Made by a program: the position numbers and the translations under genes | The notes under the pieces: generated by a model | What the model was told of the DNA's origin: nothing | The model's database searches: none | The model's input: the letters and a program-made list of their open reading frames with translations, nothing else | Assembly: GCA_035547835.1 (NCBI GenBank) | Contig: DASZTW010000007.1 | Location: forward strand, 1 to 64,000 | From: Acidimicrobiales bacterium | Lineage (GTDB): Bacteria > Actinomycetota > Acidimicrobiia > Acidimicrobiales > Iamiaceae | Length of the DNA: 64,000 nt | Reading direction: 5' to 3' | Shown here: in pieces, positions 17,112 through 26,303 of the stretch | Layout: every line of letters begins with the position of its first letter | Numbering within the stretch: position 1 is the stretch's first letter

Positions 17112-18119
17112 GTGTCCGCCCGATCCGGTTGTCAGCCGCGCCGCCGAGCTCGGACGGTCCGGGGCCTGCTCGTGGCGTCGGCGCTGGCGCTCGCCGTGGC
17201 GGGGTGCGGCCGCGCGGGGGGCGAGCTCGCGCGGTCGAGTCCCGGCGCGCAGGGCCGGGTGGCAACAGCCGATCATTCGAGGCCTGCGCGGCGCCCAACG
17301 ACCACGACGCTGCCCACGAGAGTCGCACGCGTCGGCCGCGGCAAGGCCCCGGAGTGCACGCGACCCGGCCGCGATCAGGTCGTGCGCGTACCCGACCCCA
17401 CCGCCGTGGGCGGCGTCCGGGTCGTCCTCGTGCATCGCCCGCCCGGGCCGGACCGCAGCGACATCCCCATCCTGTACCTGCTTCACGGTTCGACCACCCA
17501 CCCGTCGACGTTCGTGCAGTTCGGTACGGTCGCGGCGCTCGACGCGGGGATGTGCCAGACCGGCGTGCCGTTCGTGGTGGCGATGCCCGACGGAGAGGTG
17601 GCCGACGGGACCGACACGGAATGGTCCGACGCGGACGACCACCGGTTCATGATCGAGACGTTCGTGACCGAGCGGCTGATCTCCGAGGTCGAAGGCGACC
17701 ATCCCCGCACGCCACAGCTGCGCGCGATCGGTGGCATCTCGATGGGCGGCTTCGGCGCCGCGTCGATCGCGCTGCGACACCCTGACCTGTATCGCCAGGT
17801 CCTGACGTTCGGCGGCTACTTCCACGTCGACGATCCGGCGGGGGTGTTCAAGGGCCATGACGCCCTCCACGCACCCGACGTGCTGGTGCGACCGGCCGCG
17901 AAGTCGCTGCGGTGGTTCCTGGTCGAGGGCCTTGACGACAAGACCCCGCTCCAGCAGGGGACGATCGGTGGCGAGGCCGACCGATTCGCGGCGATCCTCC
18001 ACCGGTACGGCATGACCTACGTGGTCCGCCATCCACCAGGCGGCCACACGTTCGCGACCTGGAACCCGCAGATGGGTGCCGCCGTGGCGTTTCTCGCCCA
18101 GGGGTGGACCGGCAGCTGA
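17112..18119 (+). CDS. Secreted lipoprotein esterase (esterase D / antigen-85-like)
   Basis: About 335 residues from GTG at 17112; GTG at 17103 or ATG at 17061 are alternatives. A signal peptide (RRRARTVRGLLVASALALA) ends in lipobox VAGC, so it is membrane-anchored outside. The alpha/beta-hydrolase core has LLHGSTTHPS for the oxyanion region, the nucleophile elbow GGISMGGFGA and the terminal histidine PPGGHTFATW. This is the PF00756 family, which includes mycolyltransferases and siderophore esterases. A possible iron-box upstream would favour siderophore hydrolysis, but this is weak evidence. Confidence 0.8.
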   Translation: MSARSGCQPRRRARTVRGLLVASALALAVAGCGRAGGELARSSPGAQGRVATADHSRPARRPTTTTLPTRVARVGRGKAPECTRPGRDQVVRVPDPTAVGGVRVVLVHRPPGPDRSDIPILYLLHGSTTHPSTFVQFGTVAALDAGMCQTGVPFVVAMPDGEVADGTDTEWSDADDHRFMIETFVTERLISEVEGDHPRTPQLRAIGGISMGGFGAASIALRHPDLYRQVLTFGGYFHVDDPAGVFKGHDALHAPDVLVRPAAKSLRWFLVEGLDDKTPLQQGTIGGEADRFAAILHRYGMTYVVRHPPGGHTFATWNPQMGAAVAFLAQGWTGS

Positions 18120-18172
18120 GCGCCGGTTCGGAGTCGGGCGACCAGCAGAGGCGGCGGTAGCTTGGTGCCCGC

Positions 18173-19153
18173 TTGGACGTGATCCGTGACCTCCGTGCGT
18201 GCCCGCGCCCCGTCGACGGCTGTGCCGTCACCATCGGCGCGTACGACGGCGTGCACCGCGGTCATCAGCTCGTGATCGCCGAGGTGCGGCGGCGGGCCGC
18301 GGAGCGTGGGTTGGCCACCGCGGTCGTCACGTTCGATCGCCATCCCGCCACGGTCGTGCGGCCCGACTCGGCCCCCCTGCTGCTCAGCACGCTCGACCAG
18401 AAGCTCGGGCTGCTCGACGCCACCGGGATCGACTACGTGCTCGTCCTCACCTTCGACGAGGCCCGCTCGAAAGAGCCGGCCGTGCAGTTCGTCGACGAGG
18501 TCCTGGTCGATTGCCTGCGCGCCCGGCTCGTGGCGGTGGGCGCCGACTTCCACTTCGGCCACAAGCGCGAGGGCAACGTCGAGCTGTTGCGGGAGTTGGG
18601 CGCGACCCGGGGCTATGACGTCGAGGTCCTCGACTTGGTCGGGCTCGACGGGCAGCCGGCCGGCGGCGGTACGAGCGTGTCGTCCACTGCGATCCGCGCG
18701 GCGCTCGCTGCAGGTGACCTCGCACGCGCCAACGAGCTGCTCGGGCGACCCCACGAAGTTCGCGGCGTGGTGGAGCACGGCGACAAGCGCGGGCGTGACT
18801 GGGGCTTCCCGACGGCCAACATCGCCTTGCCGGACTCGACCGCGCTGCCCGACGACGGGGTCTACGCCGGGTGGTACGTGCGGCCCGATGGCAGCGTGCA
18901 CCCGGCTGCTCTGTCGCTCGGTCGCCGCCCCACGGTGTACGCCGACCACGGTCTCCGCTTGCTCGAGGCGCACCTGCTCGACTTCGACGGCGACTTGTAC
19001 GGCGAAGCTGCACACGTCCGGTTCGTCCGCCGGCTGCGAGGCCAGGAACGCTACGACGACATCGCCGACCTGGTCGCCCAGATGCACCGCGACGTCGACG
19101 ACACCCGCTCGGTGCTGGCCGCCGATGCGGTGGTCGAGGGCGACGGTCGGTAG
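18173..19153 (+). CDS. ribF: Bifunctional riboflavin kinase / FAD synthetase
   Basis: 326 residues from TTG at 18173; GTG at 18179 is an alternative. The N-terminal FAD synthetase half has VTIGAYDGVHRGHQ (nucleotidyltransferase GxDGxHxGH site) and TSVSSTAIR. The C-terminal riboflavin kinase half has KRGRDWGFPTANIAL, and GVYAGWYV before the ATP-binding GRRPTV strand. It converts riboflavin to FMN and then FAD in the cytoplasm, supplying flavin for the many flavoenzymes here. In most bacteria ribF lies near truB/rpsO; that linkage is not present here. Confidence 0.93.
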   Translation: MDVIRDLRACPRPVDGCAVTIGAYDGVHRGHQLVIAEVRRRAAERGLATAVVTFDRHPATVVRPDSAPLLLSTLDQKLGLLDATGIDYVLVLTFDEARSKEPAVQFVDEVLVDCLRARLVAVGADFHFGHKREGNVELLRELGATRGYDVEVLDLVGLDGQPAGGGTSVSSTAIRAALAAGDLARANELLGRPHEVRGVVEHGDKRGRDWGFPTANIALPDSTALPDDGVYAGWYVRPDGSVHPAALSLGRRPTVYADHGLRLLEAHLLDFDGDLYGEAAHVRFVRRLRGQERYDDIADLVAQMHRDVDDTRSVLAADAVVEGDGR

Positions 19154-19224
19154 CCTGGGGAGATCCACGGGATGCCACGAGGCGCGTCGACACGCGTCCG
19201 GCTCCCCTGAAGCAGGAGCGTTGT

Positions 19225-20382
19225 TTGCCCACGTTCGCCTCGTTGGGCGTCGACCCACGCATCGTCGATGCCCTGAACCGGGCCGGGATCACCGAGCCCT
19301 TTCCGATCCAGGCCCAGACCATCCCTGACGGGCTCGCCGGTACAGACGTCTGTGGCAAGGCCAAGACCGGTTCCGGCAAGACCCTCGCGTTCGGCATCCC
19401 GTTGCTGCAGCGCACGACGCCGGCCGACAAAGGGCGCCCGACCTCGCTGGTCCTGGTGCCCACACGGGAGCTGGCCATGCAGGTCTGCGAGGTCCTCCAG
19501 CCGCTCGGCGCCGCGGTGGAACGGCGCGTCGAGCCGGTGTACGGCGGTGTCGACATCAACCGCCAGATCCGGGCCATCGAGCGCGGGGTCGAAGTCCTGG
19601 TGGCGACGCCTGGCAGGCTCATCGACCTGATCAACCGCGACGAGGTGTCGTTGGCCGACCTCTCGTTCGTGGTGGTCGACGAAGCCGACCGCATGGCCGA
19701 CATGGGTTTCCTTCCCCAAGTCGAGTGGGTGCTGCGCCACGCGCCGCGTGGACACCAGACCCTGCTGTTCTCCGCCACCCTCGACGGCGCCGTGCAAGCC
19801 CTGGTCACCCGCTATCAGACCGATCCGGTCCGTCACGAGGTCGGCGATGCCCAGGTCAGCATCGAGGCGATGACGCATCGTTTCTTGCTGGTACACGAGA
19901 TGGACAAAGCGAAAGTCGCCGGCGCGATCATCGCCAGCGCGCACCGCACGATCGTCTTCTGCAACACCAAGCGCGCGGCCGACCGGTTGGTGCGCGACTT
20001 GGAGGACCTCGGTTTCGACGTCGCCGCGATGCACGGCGACCTGCGTCAACGCGATCGCACCCGGGCGGTCGCCGACTTCTCGAGCGGCAAGGTCCACGCG
20101 CTGGTGGCCACCGACGCGGCGGCACGTGGACTCGACATCGACGACGTCGATGTGGTGATCCACTACGACCCCACCGACGACCCGAAGAACTACCTGCACC
20201 GCTCCGGGCGCACCGCCCGAGCCGGCGCGTCGGGCGCGGTGGCCACGTTGCTGTTGTGGAACGAGGAGCTGGCAGTCCGCCGGCTGCGCACGCGCTTGCG
20301 GCTCGAGGAGCCCATCGTCGAGGTCTTCTCGAACGACAAACGCTTGTCCGACCTCACCAGCTGGGACACCCTGGTCAGCTGA
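19225..20382 (+). CDS. DEAD-box ATP-dependent RNA helicase
   Basis: 385 residues from TTG at 19225, with AGGAG upstream. Helicase motifs in order: Q motif (FPIQAQTIP), I (AKTGSGKT), Ia (PTRELA), Ib (TPGR), II (DEAD), III (SAT), IV (IVFCNTK), V (ATDAAARGLDI) and VI (HRSGRTARAG). It has only the two-domain core and no basic C-terminal tail, so it is shorter than RhlE/DeaD types. It unwinds RNA duplexes in ribosome assembly or RNA decay. A small hairpin at 20383 and a GCCACG hexamer repeat follow. Confidence 0.93.
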   Translation: MPTFASLGVDPRIVDALNRAGITEPFPIQAQTIPDGLAGTDVCGKAKTGSGKTLAFGIPLLQRTTPADKGRPTSLVLVPTRELAMQVCEVLQPLGAAVERRVEPVYGGVDINRQIRAIERGVEVLVATPGRLIDLINRDEVSLADLSFVVVDEADRMADMGFLPQVEWVLRHAPRGHQTLLFSATLDGAVQALVTRYQTDPVRHEVGDAQVSIEAMTHRFLLVHEMDKAKVAGAIIASAHRTIVFCNTKRAADRLVRDLEDLGFDVAAMHGDLRQRDRTRAVADFSSGKVHALVATDAAARGLDIDDVDVVIHYDPTDDPKNYLHRSGRTARAGASGAVATLLLWNEELAVRRLRTRLRLEEPIVEVFSNDKRLSDLTSWDTLVS

Positions 20383-20397
20383 GCCACCCGTGGCTTG

Positions 20398-20421
20398 ACG
20401 GCCACGGCCACGGCCACGGCC
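20398..20421. repeat. GCCACG hexamer repeat
   Basis: Four consecutive (ACG)GCCACG-type units follow a small inverted repeat GCCACCCGTGGC (20383-20394) directly after the helicase stop. This probably terminates helicase transcription before the ABC binding-protein gene. The repeat is short and may be coincidental in GC-rich DNA. Confidence 0.4.
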
Positions 20422-20595
20422 ATTGCCACGCCGACGGTCACAGTCGAAGGTCGCCCACGGTCGCTCCGGTGTCGGCGGTGCCGGCTCGGCTACGGAGCGC
20501 AGTTGGCCCGCCTCGCCGCGCACGTGGGGGTTACCATCCCCGCGTGCGTCCCAGGGGTGGACGCCGCAGCTCTGCAATCGACCGAAAGGCGTGTG

Positions 20596-21942
20596 GTGCG
20601 TAGCAAACGTGTGTCGGTGAAGTGGCTGGTTCCGGTGGTGGCGATCTCGCTCGTCGCCGCCGCGTGCAGCTCCAGCAAGAGCACGACCAAGACCGGCGAC
20701 ACCGGGTCAAGTGGCACTGCGGCGACCACCACCGTCGCCGCGGTGAGCCCAGCAGACAACGGTGGACGCAAGACGGGCAACAGCGCCGGCTTCACGCTCG
20801 GCACCCTGTTGCCCCTCACTGGCGACCTGTCGCAGCTCGGCCCGCCGATGGTCAAGGCCGGCGAGATGGCGGTGCGCGACATCAACGCGGCTGGTGGCGT
20901 GAACGGCAAGCAGATCACCGTGGTCGCCAAGGATGACGGCGGCGGTTCGCAGAACGACCTCGCCAAGGCGAACGTCGGCCAGCTCATCAACCAGAGCAAG
21001 GTCGACATGATCCTCGGCGCCGCGTCGTCGGCCACCACCAAAGAAGTGATAGGCGACATCGTCTCGAGCGGCACGGTCGAGTGCTCGCCCTCCAACACGG
21101 GTGCCGACCTCACCCAGTACCCCGACAAGGGCCTGTACTTCCGCACAGCTCCGCCCGACGAGCTCCAAGGCCCCGCCTTGGCCAAGGCCATCACCAACGA
21201 CGGCCACTCGAAGGTGGCGGTGATCGCGCTGAACAACGACTACGGCCAAGGGTTCGTGCCCTTCCTGCAACAAGGGTTGTCGAGTGCGGGCGCGAAGATC
21301 GTGACCACGGTGCCGATCGACCCGAAGGGCTCGTCGTTCGACGCCGACGTCGACAAGGCGCTGCGGTCGAACCCCGACTCGATCGTGATCGTGGCGTACC
21401 CCGACACGGGTGGTGCGGTGCTGAAGTCGCTGGCGCAAAAGGGCAAGGGCCCCAAGGTGCTGCCCACGTACGTGACCGACGGCTTGCAGTCGAACGACCT
21501 CTACAAGAACGTCGATCCCAACAACCCGGCGTCGGTGGCGGGCATCAAGGGGACCGCGGCGTCGGCCGCACCCGAAGGTGGCACGCCGGACTTCGCGTCG
21601 CAGCTCAAGGCGTTCGCGCCGGAGGTGACGTCACCGATCTACTCGGCACAGTCCTATGACTGCGTCACCATCGCCGCGCTGGCCGCCGAGAAGGCCAAGT
21701 CGAACGCCCCGTACGACATCGCCAAGAACTTCGCCGCAGTGACGTCGAAGAACGGCGAGAAGTGCACGTCGTTCAAGCAGTGCAAGGACCTCTTGGCGCA
21801 AGGAAAGACCATCAACTACGTCGGCGCGGCCGGCCAGCTCAACTTGAACAAGTACGGCGAGCCCAGCAAGGGCGACTACGAGCTGTACGAGTTCCAAGCC
21901 GACGGCACGTACAAGACACTGCAGCACGTCGCCGTCGGCTGA
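20596..21942 (+). CDS. Branched-chain-amino-acid-type ABC transporter substrate-binding lipoprotein
   Basis: 448 residues from GTG at 20596 (an adjoining GTG is three bases earlier). The signal peptide VKWLVPVVAISLVAAAC carries the lipobox AAAC, followed by a serine/threonine linker. The Leu/Ile/Val-binding family fold is seen in TLLPLTGDLSQLGPP, INAAGGVNGKQI and VAVIALNNDYGQGFV. It catches a ligand outside the membrane for the permease complex encoded on the opposite strand at 22067-26219. In this family ligands range from amino acids to aromatic acids and short-chain amides; the ligand here is unknown. Confidence 0.9.
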   Translation: MRSKRVSVKWLVPVVAISLVAAACSSSKSTTKTGDTGSSGTAATTTVAAVSPADNGGRKTGNSAGFTLGTLLPLTGDLSQLGPPMVKAGEMAVRDINAAGGVNGKQITVVAKDDGGGSQNDLAKANVGQLINQSKVDMILGAASSATTKEVIGDIVSSGTVECSPSNTGADLTQYPDKGLYFRTAPPDELQGPALAKAITNDGHSKVAVIALNNDYGQGFVPFLQQGLSSAGAKIVTTVPIDPKGSSFDADVDKALRSNPDSIVIVAYPDTGGAVLKSLAQKGKGPKVLPTYVTDGLQSNDLYKNVDPNNPASVAGIKGTAASAAPEGGTPDFASQLKAFAPEVTSPIYSAQSYDCVTIAALAAEKAKSNAPYDIAKNFAAVTSKNGEKCTSFKQCKDLLAQGKTINYVGAAGQLNLNKYGEPSKGDYELYEFQADGTYKTLQHVAVG

Positions 21943-21978
21943 CGAGGACCGCTGACGCCGACCGCCGGCCCCCTCCCG

Positions 21979-22034
21979 ACCGTTCTGGGCTGAGAATTAC
22001 GCGCTGGGACGCGTAGAAAGCAGCCCAGAACGGT
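21979..22034. terminator. Bidirectional hairpin between the binding protein and livF
   Basis: The perfect 14-bp arms ACCGTTCTGGGCTG and CAGCCCAGAACGGT enclose 28 nt, which include a second 6-bp stem TACGCG/CGCGTA. It lies between convergent genes (stops at 21942 and 22067). Placement and symmetry support a two-way terminator. Confidence 0.65.
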
Positions 22035-22066
22035 GGGTCGGACGGGGGGACGGACGGTGGGTCGGG

Positions 22067-22831
22067 TCAGTCGCGGCGGCCCGCGGCGAGCGTGCCGAGG
22101 TAGAGCTGGACGACCTTGGGGTCGTCGAGCAGCTCCTGGCCGGTGCCGACCCGGGCGTTGCGTCCCTGGTCGAGTACGACAGCCTGGTCGCAGATCTGCA
22201 GGCAGCGCCGTGCGTTCTGCTCGACCATGACGATCGACACGCCCGCGTCGGCGATCTCCTTCACCCGCAGGAACACGTCGTCCTGGTTGATCGGGGAGAG
22301 GCCGGCCGAGGGCTCGTCGAGCAGCAACACCTCGGGCTCCATCATCAGGGCGCGACCCATCGCGACCATCTGACGCTGCCCGCCGCTCAACAGGCCGGCA
22401 CGCTCGTGGCGGCGGTCGGAGAGGATGGGCCACAGCTCGGCCACTTCCGCCAGCCGTGCCGCGAACGCCTTCGGGCGCAGGTACACACCCATCCGGAGGT
22501 TCTCCTCGATGGTGAGCGAGGGAAACACGTTCTGCGTCTGCGGCACGTAACCGACGCCCAGGGCGACGAGGTCGTGAGCTTTGGCCCGGGCGATGTCATG
22601 GCCGCGGAACAACACGGTTCCGCTGCGGACCGGCACCAGCCCGAACAGCGCCTTGATGAGCGTGGACTTGCCCGCGCCGTTGGGGCCGATCACGCCGACC
22701 ACTTCGTGCTCGTGCAGCGTGAGGGAGCAGCCGTGGAGGATGTCGACCCCGGGCAGGTAGCCGGCGACGATGTCGGTGGCCTCCAACAGCGCCTCGTGAT
22801 GCGCCGGGCGCGGCTCGGCGGCGTCGCGCAT
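22067..22831 (-). CDS. livF: Branched-chain-amino-acid-type ABC transporter ATP-binding protein LivF
   Basis: 254 residues from ATG at 22831, overlapping the livG stop by one base. Walker A GPNGAGKST, signature LLSGGQRQM and Walker B LLLDEPSAGLSP are all present. The IVMVEQNARRCLQICDQ switch region is typical of LivF. It energises uptake together with LivG. The order here is livH-livM-livG-livF on the minus strand. Confidence 0.92.
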   Translation of the reverse strand: MRDAAEPRPAHHEALLEATDIVAGYLPGVDILHGCSLTLHEHEVVGVIGPNGAGKSTLIKALFGLVPVRSGTVLFRGHDIARAKAHDLVALGVGYVPQTQNVFPSLTIEENLRMGVYLRPKAFAARLAEVAELWPILSDRRHERAGLLSGGQRQMVAMGRALMMEPEVLLLDEPSAGLSPINQDDVFLRVKEIADAGVSIVMVEQNARRCLQICDQAVVLDQGRNARVGTGQELLDDPKVVQLYLGTLAAGRRD

Positions 22832-23763
22832 CACACTCGCCCGCCGGCATCAGGATCGTCGTCGGCGGACGGCTCGTCGGGCCGCGCCTCGGGGGCGCGG
22901 CCGGTCCGGCCGTCGGGTTGCGACTCGGCTTCGAGCTGCTCGATCGACTCGTCGTGGTGCCGTCCGAGATACGCGGCGATGACGTCCTCGTTGCCCGCCA
23001 CATCGCCCGGTCGGCCCTCCGCGATGATCGCACCCTCGGCCATCACGACGACCCAGTCGCTGATCGACATGATCACGTCCATGTCGTGCTCGACGAACAT
23101 CACCGTGAGGCCGTCGTCGCGCAGCGCCTTGATGTGACCGAGCAGCGACTGGGTGAGCGCCGGGTTCACGCCGGCCATGGGTTCATCGAGCATCACCAGT
23201 TGCGGGCCGACCATCAACGCCCGAGCCAGTTCCAACAGCTTGCGCTGGCCGCCGGACAGGCCTCCCGACAGCTCGTCCGCCATGTGACCGAGGTTGAACC
23301 GCTCGAGCAGCTCTCGTGCCCGCGCCGCGTTGGCGCGCTCCTGGCCGCGCCACGATCCGGGCACCAGAGAGGACCAGAAGCGTTCGCCGCGCTGCCCGGG
23401 GGCCGCCAGCAGGAGGTTCTCCAGCACCGTCATCCGGTTGAGCGACTTGGTGAGCTGGAACGTGCGCACCATGCCGAGCTGTGCGAGGCGGTGCGGCCGA
23501 GCTCCGGTGACACCGCGGCCCCCGAACGACCAATGACCCTCATCGGAGTGGTCGAACCCCGTCAGCACGTTGAACAGCGTGGTCTTGCCGGCGCCGTTGG
23601 GTCCGATCAACGCGGTGATCAGGCCCTGCTGCACTTCGAGGTGGTCGACGTCGACCGCGAGCACTCCTCCGTAGCGGCGGCGGACGCCGTCGATCACCAG
23701 CACCGGGTCGGGCTTGGCGACGCCCGGCTCGGGCGCGATGCCGGCGAGCGCGACGTCAGTCAT
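22831..23763 (-). CDS. livG: Branched-chain-amino-acid-type ABC transporter ATP-binding protein LivG
   Basis: 310 residues. Walker A GPNGAGKTT, signature LSGGLSGGQRKL, Walker B LVMLDEPMAGVNP and the LivG-typical RTFQLTKSL and VMFVEHDMDVIM segments are visible. About 40 acidic, proline-rich residues (from ESIEQLEAES onward) extend the C-terminus beyond the family norm. It starts inside the end of livM (8-bp overlap). Confidence 0.92.
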   Translation of the reverse strand: MTDVALAGIAPEPGVAKPDPVLVIDGVRRRYGGVLAVDVDHLEVQQGLITALIGPNGAGKTTLFNVLTGFDHSDEGHWSFGGRGVTGARPHRLAQLGMVRTFQLTKSLNRMTVLENLLLAAPGQRGERFWSSLVPGSWRGQERANAARARELLERFNLGHMADELSGGLSGGQRKLLELARALMVGPQLVMLDEPMAGVNPALTQSLLGHIKALRDDGLTVMFVEHDMDVIMSISDWVVVMAEGAIIAEGRPGDVAGNEDVIAAYLGRHHDESIEQLEAESQPDGRTGRAPEARPDEPSADDDPDAGGRV

Positions 23764-24772
23764 GGAGCATCATCTCCGCCTTGTCGCCGAAGATCCCCTG
23801 GGGTCGGAAGATCATCAACAGCATGAGCCCGAGACCGACGAGTGCGAAGCGGACCGCCGCGAGCGTGCCGGCATCGATCGGATGGTGCAGCACCGGGTCG
23901 AGCCAGCCCCAGAGGCCGGCGAAGTGGTGGCTGGTCACCGTGTTGAGGAGGCCTTCGCTGAACTCGAGCAGGAACCAGAACAGCATGGCGCCCACGATCG
24001 GACCGAGGATCCGGCCGGGCCCGCCCAGGATCACCACGGTGAACACGTAGAACGTGAAGCCGGCGACCCATTTCGTGGGGTCCGTGTAGTCGTCGTTCAG
24101 CGCGATGAGCATGCCCGACAGCGCGGCGATGGCGCCGCCGAGCACGAGGCTCTGGAGTTTGTAGGCAAAGACGTTCTTTCCGAGCGCGCGCGCCGCGTCT
24201 TCGTCCTCGCGGATGGCCCGCAGCACCCGGCCCCACGGGCTGCGCATCAACGCCCACACGAGCAGCGAGCTCGATGCCACGAGGCCCCAGCCGACGATCA
24301 TCGTCCACAGCTCCGTGCTGGTGAACGAGAAGCGGCCCCAGCCGTAGCTGCCGGTCGACAACGGGTCGAGGCTTCGGTACGTCCCGTTGAACAAGTTGAT
24401 GCCCTCGGCGGAGTTCGTGACGCTCTTGCTCGGTGCGGCGTTGGCCACGATGCGCAGCATCTCGGCGATGGCGATCGTCACCACCGCCAGGTAGTCGGCG
24501 CGCAGCCGGAGGGTCGTGAAGCCCACGAGCAGGCTGAGAGCGATCGACAGTCCGAAGCCCAGCGCCACGCCCGCCCACAGCGACCAGTGCCATTGGTGGA
24601 CCGCGATGGCCACGCCGTAGGCGCCGAGGCCCATCGAGGCGACGTGACCGAAGTTCAACAGGCCCGTGTAGCCGAACTGCACGTTCAGGCCGACGGCCGA
24701 CAGCGCGTACGTGGCCCCGTTCGATCCCACCGCGAACGTCAACGCGATCAGGAACACGCCCCACACGTCCAT
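23756..24772 (-). CDS. livM: Branched-chain-amino-acid-type ABC transporter permease LivM
   Basis: 338 residues, with about nine hydrophobic stretches beginning WGVFLIALTFAVGSNGATYAL. The LivM signature is seen around GYTGLLNFGHVASMGLGAYG and GWGRVLRAIREDEDAA-like SPWGRVLRAIREDE, the EAA loop that docks on the ATPase. It makes the channel with LivH. A 19-bp gap separates it from livH. Confidence 0.9.
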   Translation of the reverse strand: MDVWGVFLIALTFAVGSNGATYALSAVGLNVQFGYTGLLNFGHVASMGLGAYGVAIAVHQWHWSLWAGVALGFGLSIALSLLVGFTTLRLRADYLAVVTIAIAEMLRIVANAAPSKSVTNSAEGINLFNGTYRSLDPLSTGSYGWGRFSFTSTELWTMIVGWGLVASSSLLVWALMRSPWGRVLRAIREDEDAARALGKNVFAYKLQSLVLGGAIAALSGMLIALNDDYTDPTKWVAGFTFYVFTVVILGGPGRILGPIVGAMLFWFLLEFSEGLLNTVTSHHFAGLWGWLDPVLHHPIDAGTLAAVRFALVGLGLMLLMIFRPQGIFGDKAEMMLHD

Positions 24773-24791
24773 CAGTGCGCCCCTCGCCGGA

Positions 24792-26219
24792 TCATCCGAA
24801 CCGCTCCCGCTGGCTCAACAGCCCTTGTGGCCGGAACAACAGCACGACGACCAGCACTGCGAGCGGCACCGCGAACTGGTAGCTCGTGTCCAGCCAGTAC
24901 GTGGCGACTTCCTGGACGATGCCGATGAACAGGCCGCCGAGGATCGCTCCGTAGGCGGAGCCGAGCCCGCCGAGCACCACCGCCGCGAACAGGGCGAGCA
25001 GCAGCAGCCAACCCATGTCGAACTTCACGTCCTGGGTCAGCCCGTACAGCATCCCGCCCAGGCCGGCCAGCGCCGAGCCGATGAACCAGACCCAGCGGAT
25101 CACGACGTCGACGTCGATACCGGAGGCCTCGGCCAAGTCCCGGTTGTCGGCGACCGCCCGAATTGCGGTGCCCAGCCGGGAGTACTTGATCAGGGCGGTG
25201 ACGGCGAGCAGCACGCCGGTGGCAACCACGATGATCGTCCAGTCCTTCGGCACCAGGGAGAAGGGGCCGATCCCGAACTCTCGTTGGACGGAGTACTGCC
25301 CGTACAGCCGGGCCGTGGGTCCGTAGAAGATCTGAAAGACGTTCCGCAACAGCACCGACAAGCCGATCGACACGACCATCATCGACAGCAAGGCGGCCCG
25401 CCGGCGGCGCAACGGCGCCCACAACACAACGTCGGTGGCGGTCCCGAACAAGGCCACCAGCAGCACGGCGATCAGCGCGGCGAGGCCGAGCCAGAGGTGC
25501 CCGAACCCCGGTGTCGTCGAGAGCAGGTACGTCAACAGGGCACCGAGCGTGACCAGCTCTCCGTGGGCGAAGTTGATCAACCCGGTGGCGCCGTAGACCA
25601 TCGACAGCCCGCACGCCGCGACACCGATGACCAAGCCGAGCTTCACGCCGGTGCCGAGCAGCTTCAGCAACTCGGACAGCGTTCCAGGGCCGCTCGCCGC
25701 CTGGCCGAGCGGGAACAGTGCGCGGGTGCTCCCGAACGACGTGTCGACGGCCGGCAGGACGGTCTTGGACTTGTCGGTGAGGCCGAAGGGTTCAGGGAGG
25801 GTCGACACGTCGAGGACGACGCGGTACGTGGTGGCGTCCGGGACGTCGACTTGCCACTTGCCCTGACGGTCGGTGCGCACCGATCCGATCGGGGTGCCGT
25901 CGTGGCTCACCGTGATCCGGACGCCTTTGGCGAACTGCGCCCGCCCGTCGATCACTTGGCACAACTGGCCGAAGATCACCCGACCGGTGTCAGGTGTCGG
26001 CAGCGGCGGGCAGGTGGCGGCGGGTTCCCCGGTTGCGGCCGGCTGCGCACCGACGGGGATGCTCACGGCGGCCGGCTGCGCACCGACGGGGGTGCTCGCG
26101 CTGGCCAGCGCGACGGCGATCGCGACCGCGCCGAGCGCGGCCCGCAGCGTGGCCCCGATCAGCCTTCCCAGCTTCGCGTCGTCGCGGTCACCAGCCGCGT
26201 GCCCCGATGCACGTTGCAC
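24792..26219 (-). CDS. livH: LivH permease with an extra N-terminal extracytoplasmic domain
   Basis: 475 residues, whereas a typical LivH is about 290-300. Residues from about 190 onward are the normal permease: LGLVIGVAACGLSMVYG, TGLINFAHGELVTLGAL, RAVADNRDLAEASGIDVD and FRPQGLLSQRERFG. Before this there is a signal-like hydrophobic segment (about 22-45), a repeated PVGAQPAA stretch, and a domain at about 75-165 (VRITVSHDGTPIGSVRTDR, GKWQVDVPDATTYRVVLD). That domain looks like a carboxypeptidase-regulatory/Ig-like beta sandwich. It probably faces outside, perhaps docking the binding protein; that role is inferred. Start is GTG at 26219. Confidence 0.85.
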   Translation of the reverse strand: MQRASGHAAGDRDDAKLGRLIGATLRAALGAVAIAVALASASTPVGAQPAAVSIPVGAQPAATGEPAATCPPLPTPDTGRVIFGQLCQVIDGRAQFAKGVRITVSHDGTPIGSVRTDRQGKWQVDVPDATTYRVVLDVSTLPEPFGLTDKSKTVLPAVDTSFGSTRALFPLGQAASGPGTLSELLKLLGTGVKLGLVIGVAACGLSMVYGATGLINFAHGELVTLGALLTYLLSTTPGFGHLWLGLAALIAVLLVALFGTATDVVLWAPLRRRRAALLSMMVVSIGLSVLLRNVFQIFYGPTARLYGQYSVQREFGIGPFSLVPKDWTIIVVATGVLLAVTALIKYSRLGTAIRAVADNRDLAEASGIDVDVVIRWVWFIGSALAGLGGMLYGLTQDVKFDMGWLLLLALFAAVVLGGLGSAYGAILGGLFIGIVQEVATYWLDTSYQFAVPLAVLVVVLLFRPQGLLSQRERFG

Positions 26220-26303
26220 GATCGGGCGAGCTTATGGCGCCGCTCGGGCGCGGTGCCGTGACCTCGAGGGGGCCGACGGATCGGGTCGACGCTCGGAGGT
26301 CGG

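Noticed and set aside
20398-20421. GCCACG repeat as a CRISPR or origin signal
   Set aside because: Only four short tandem units without spacers; simple GC-rich slippage is enough.
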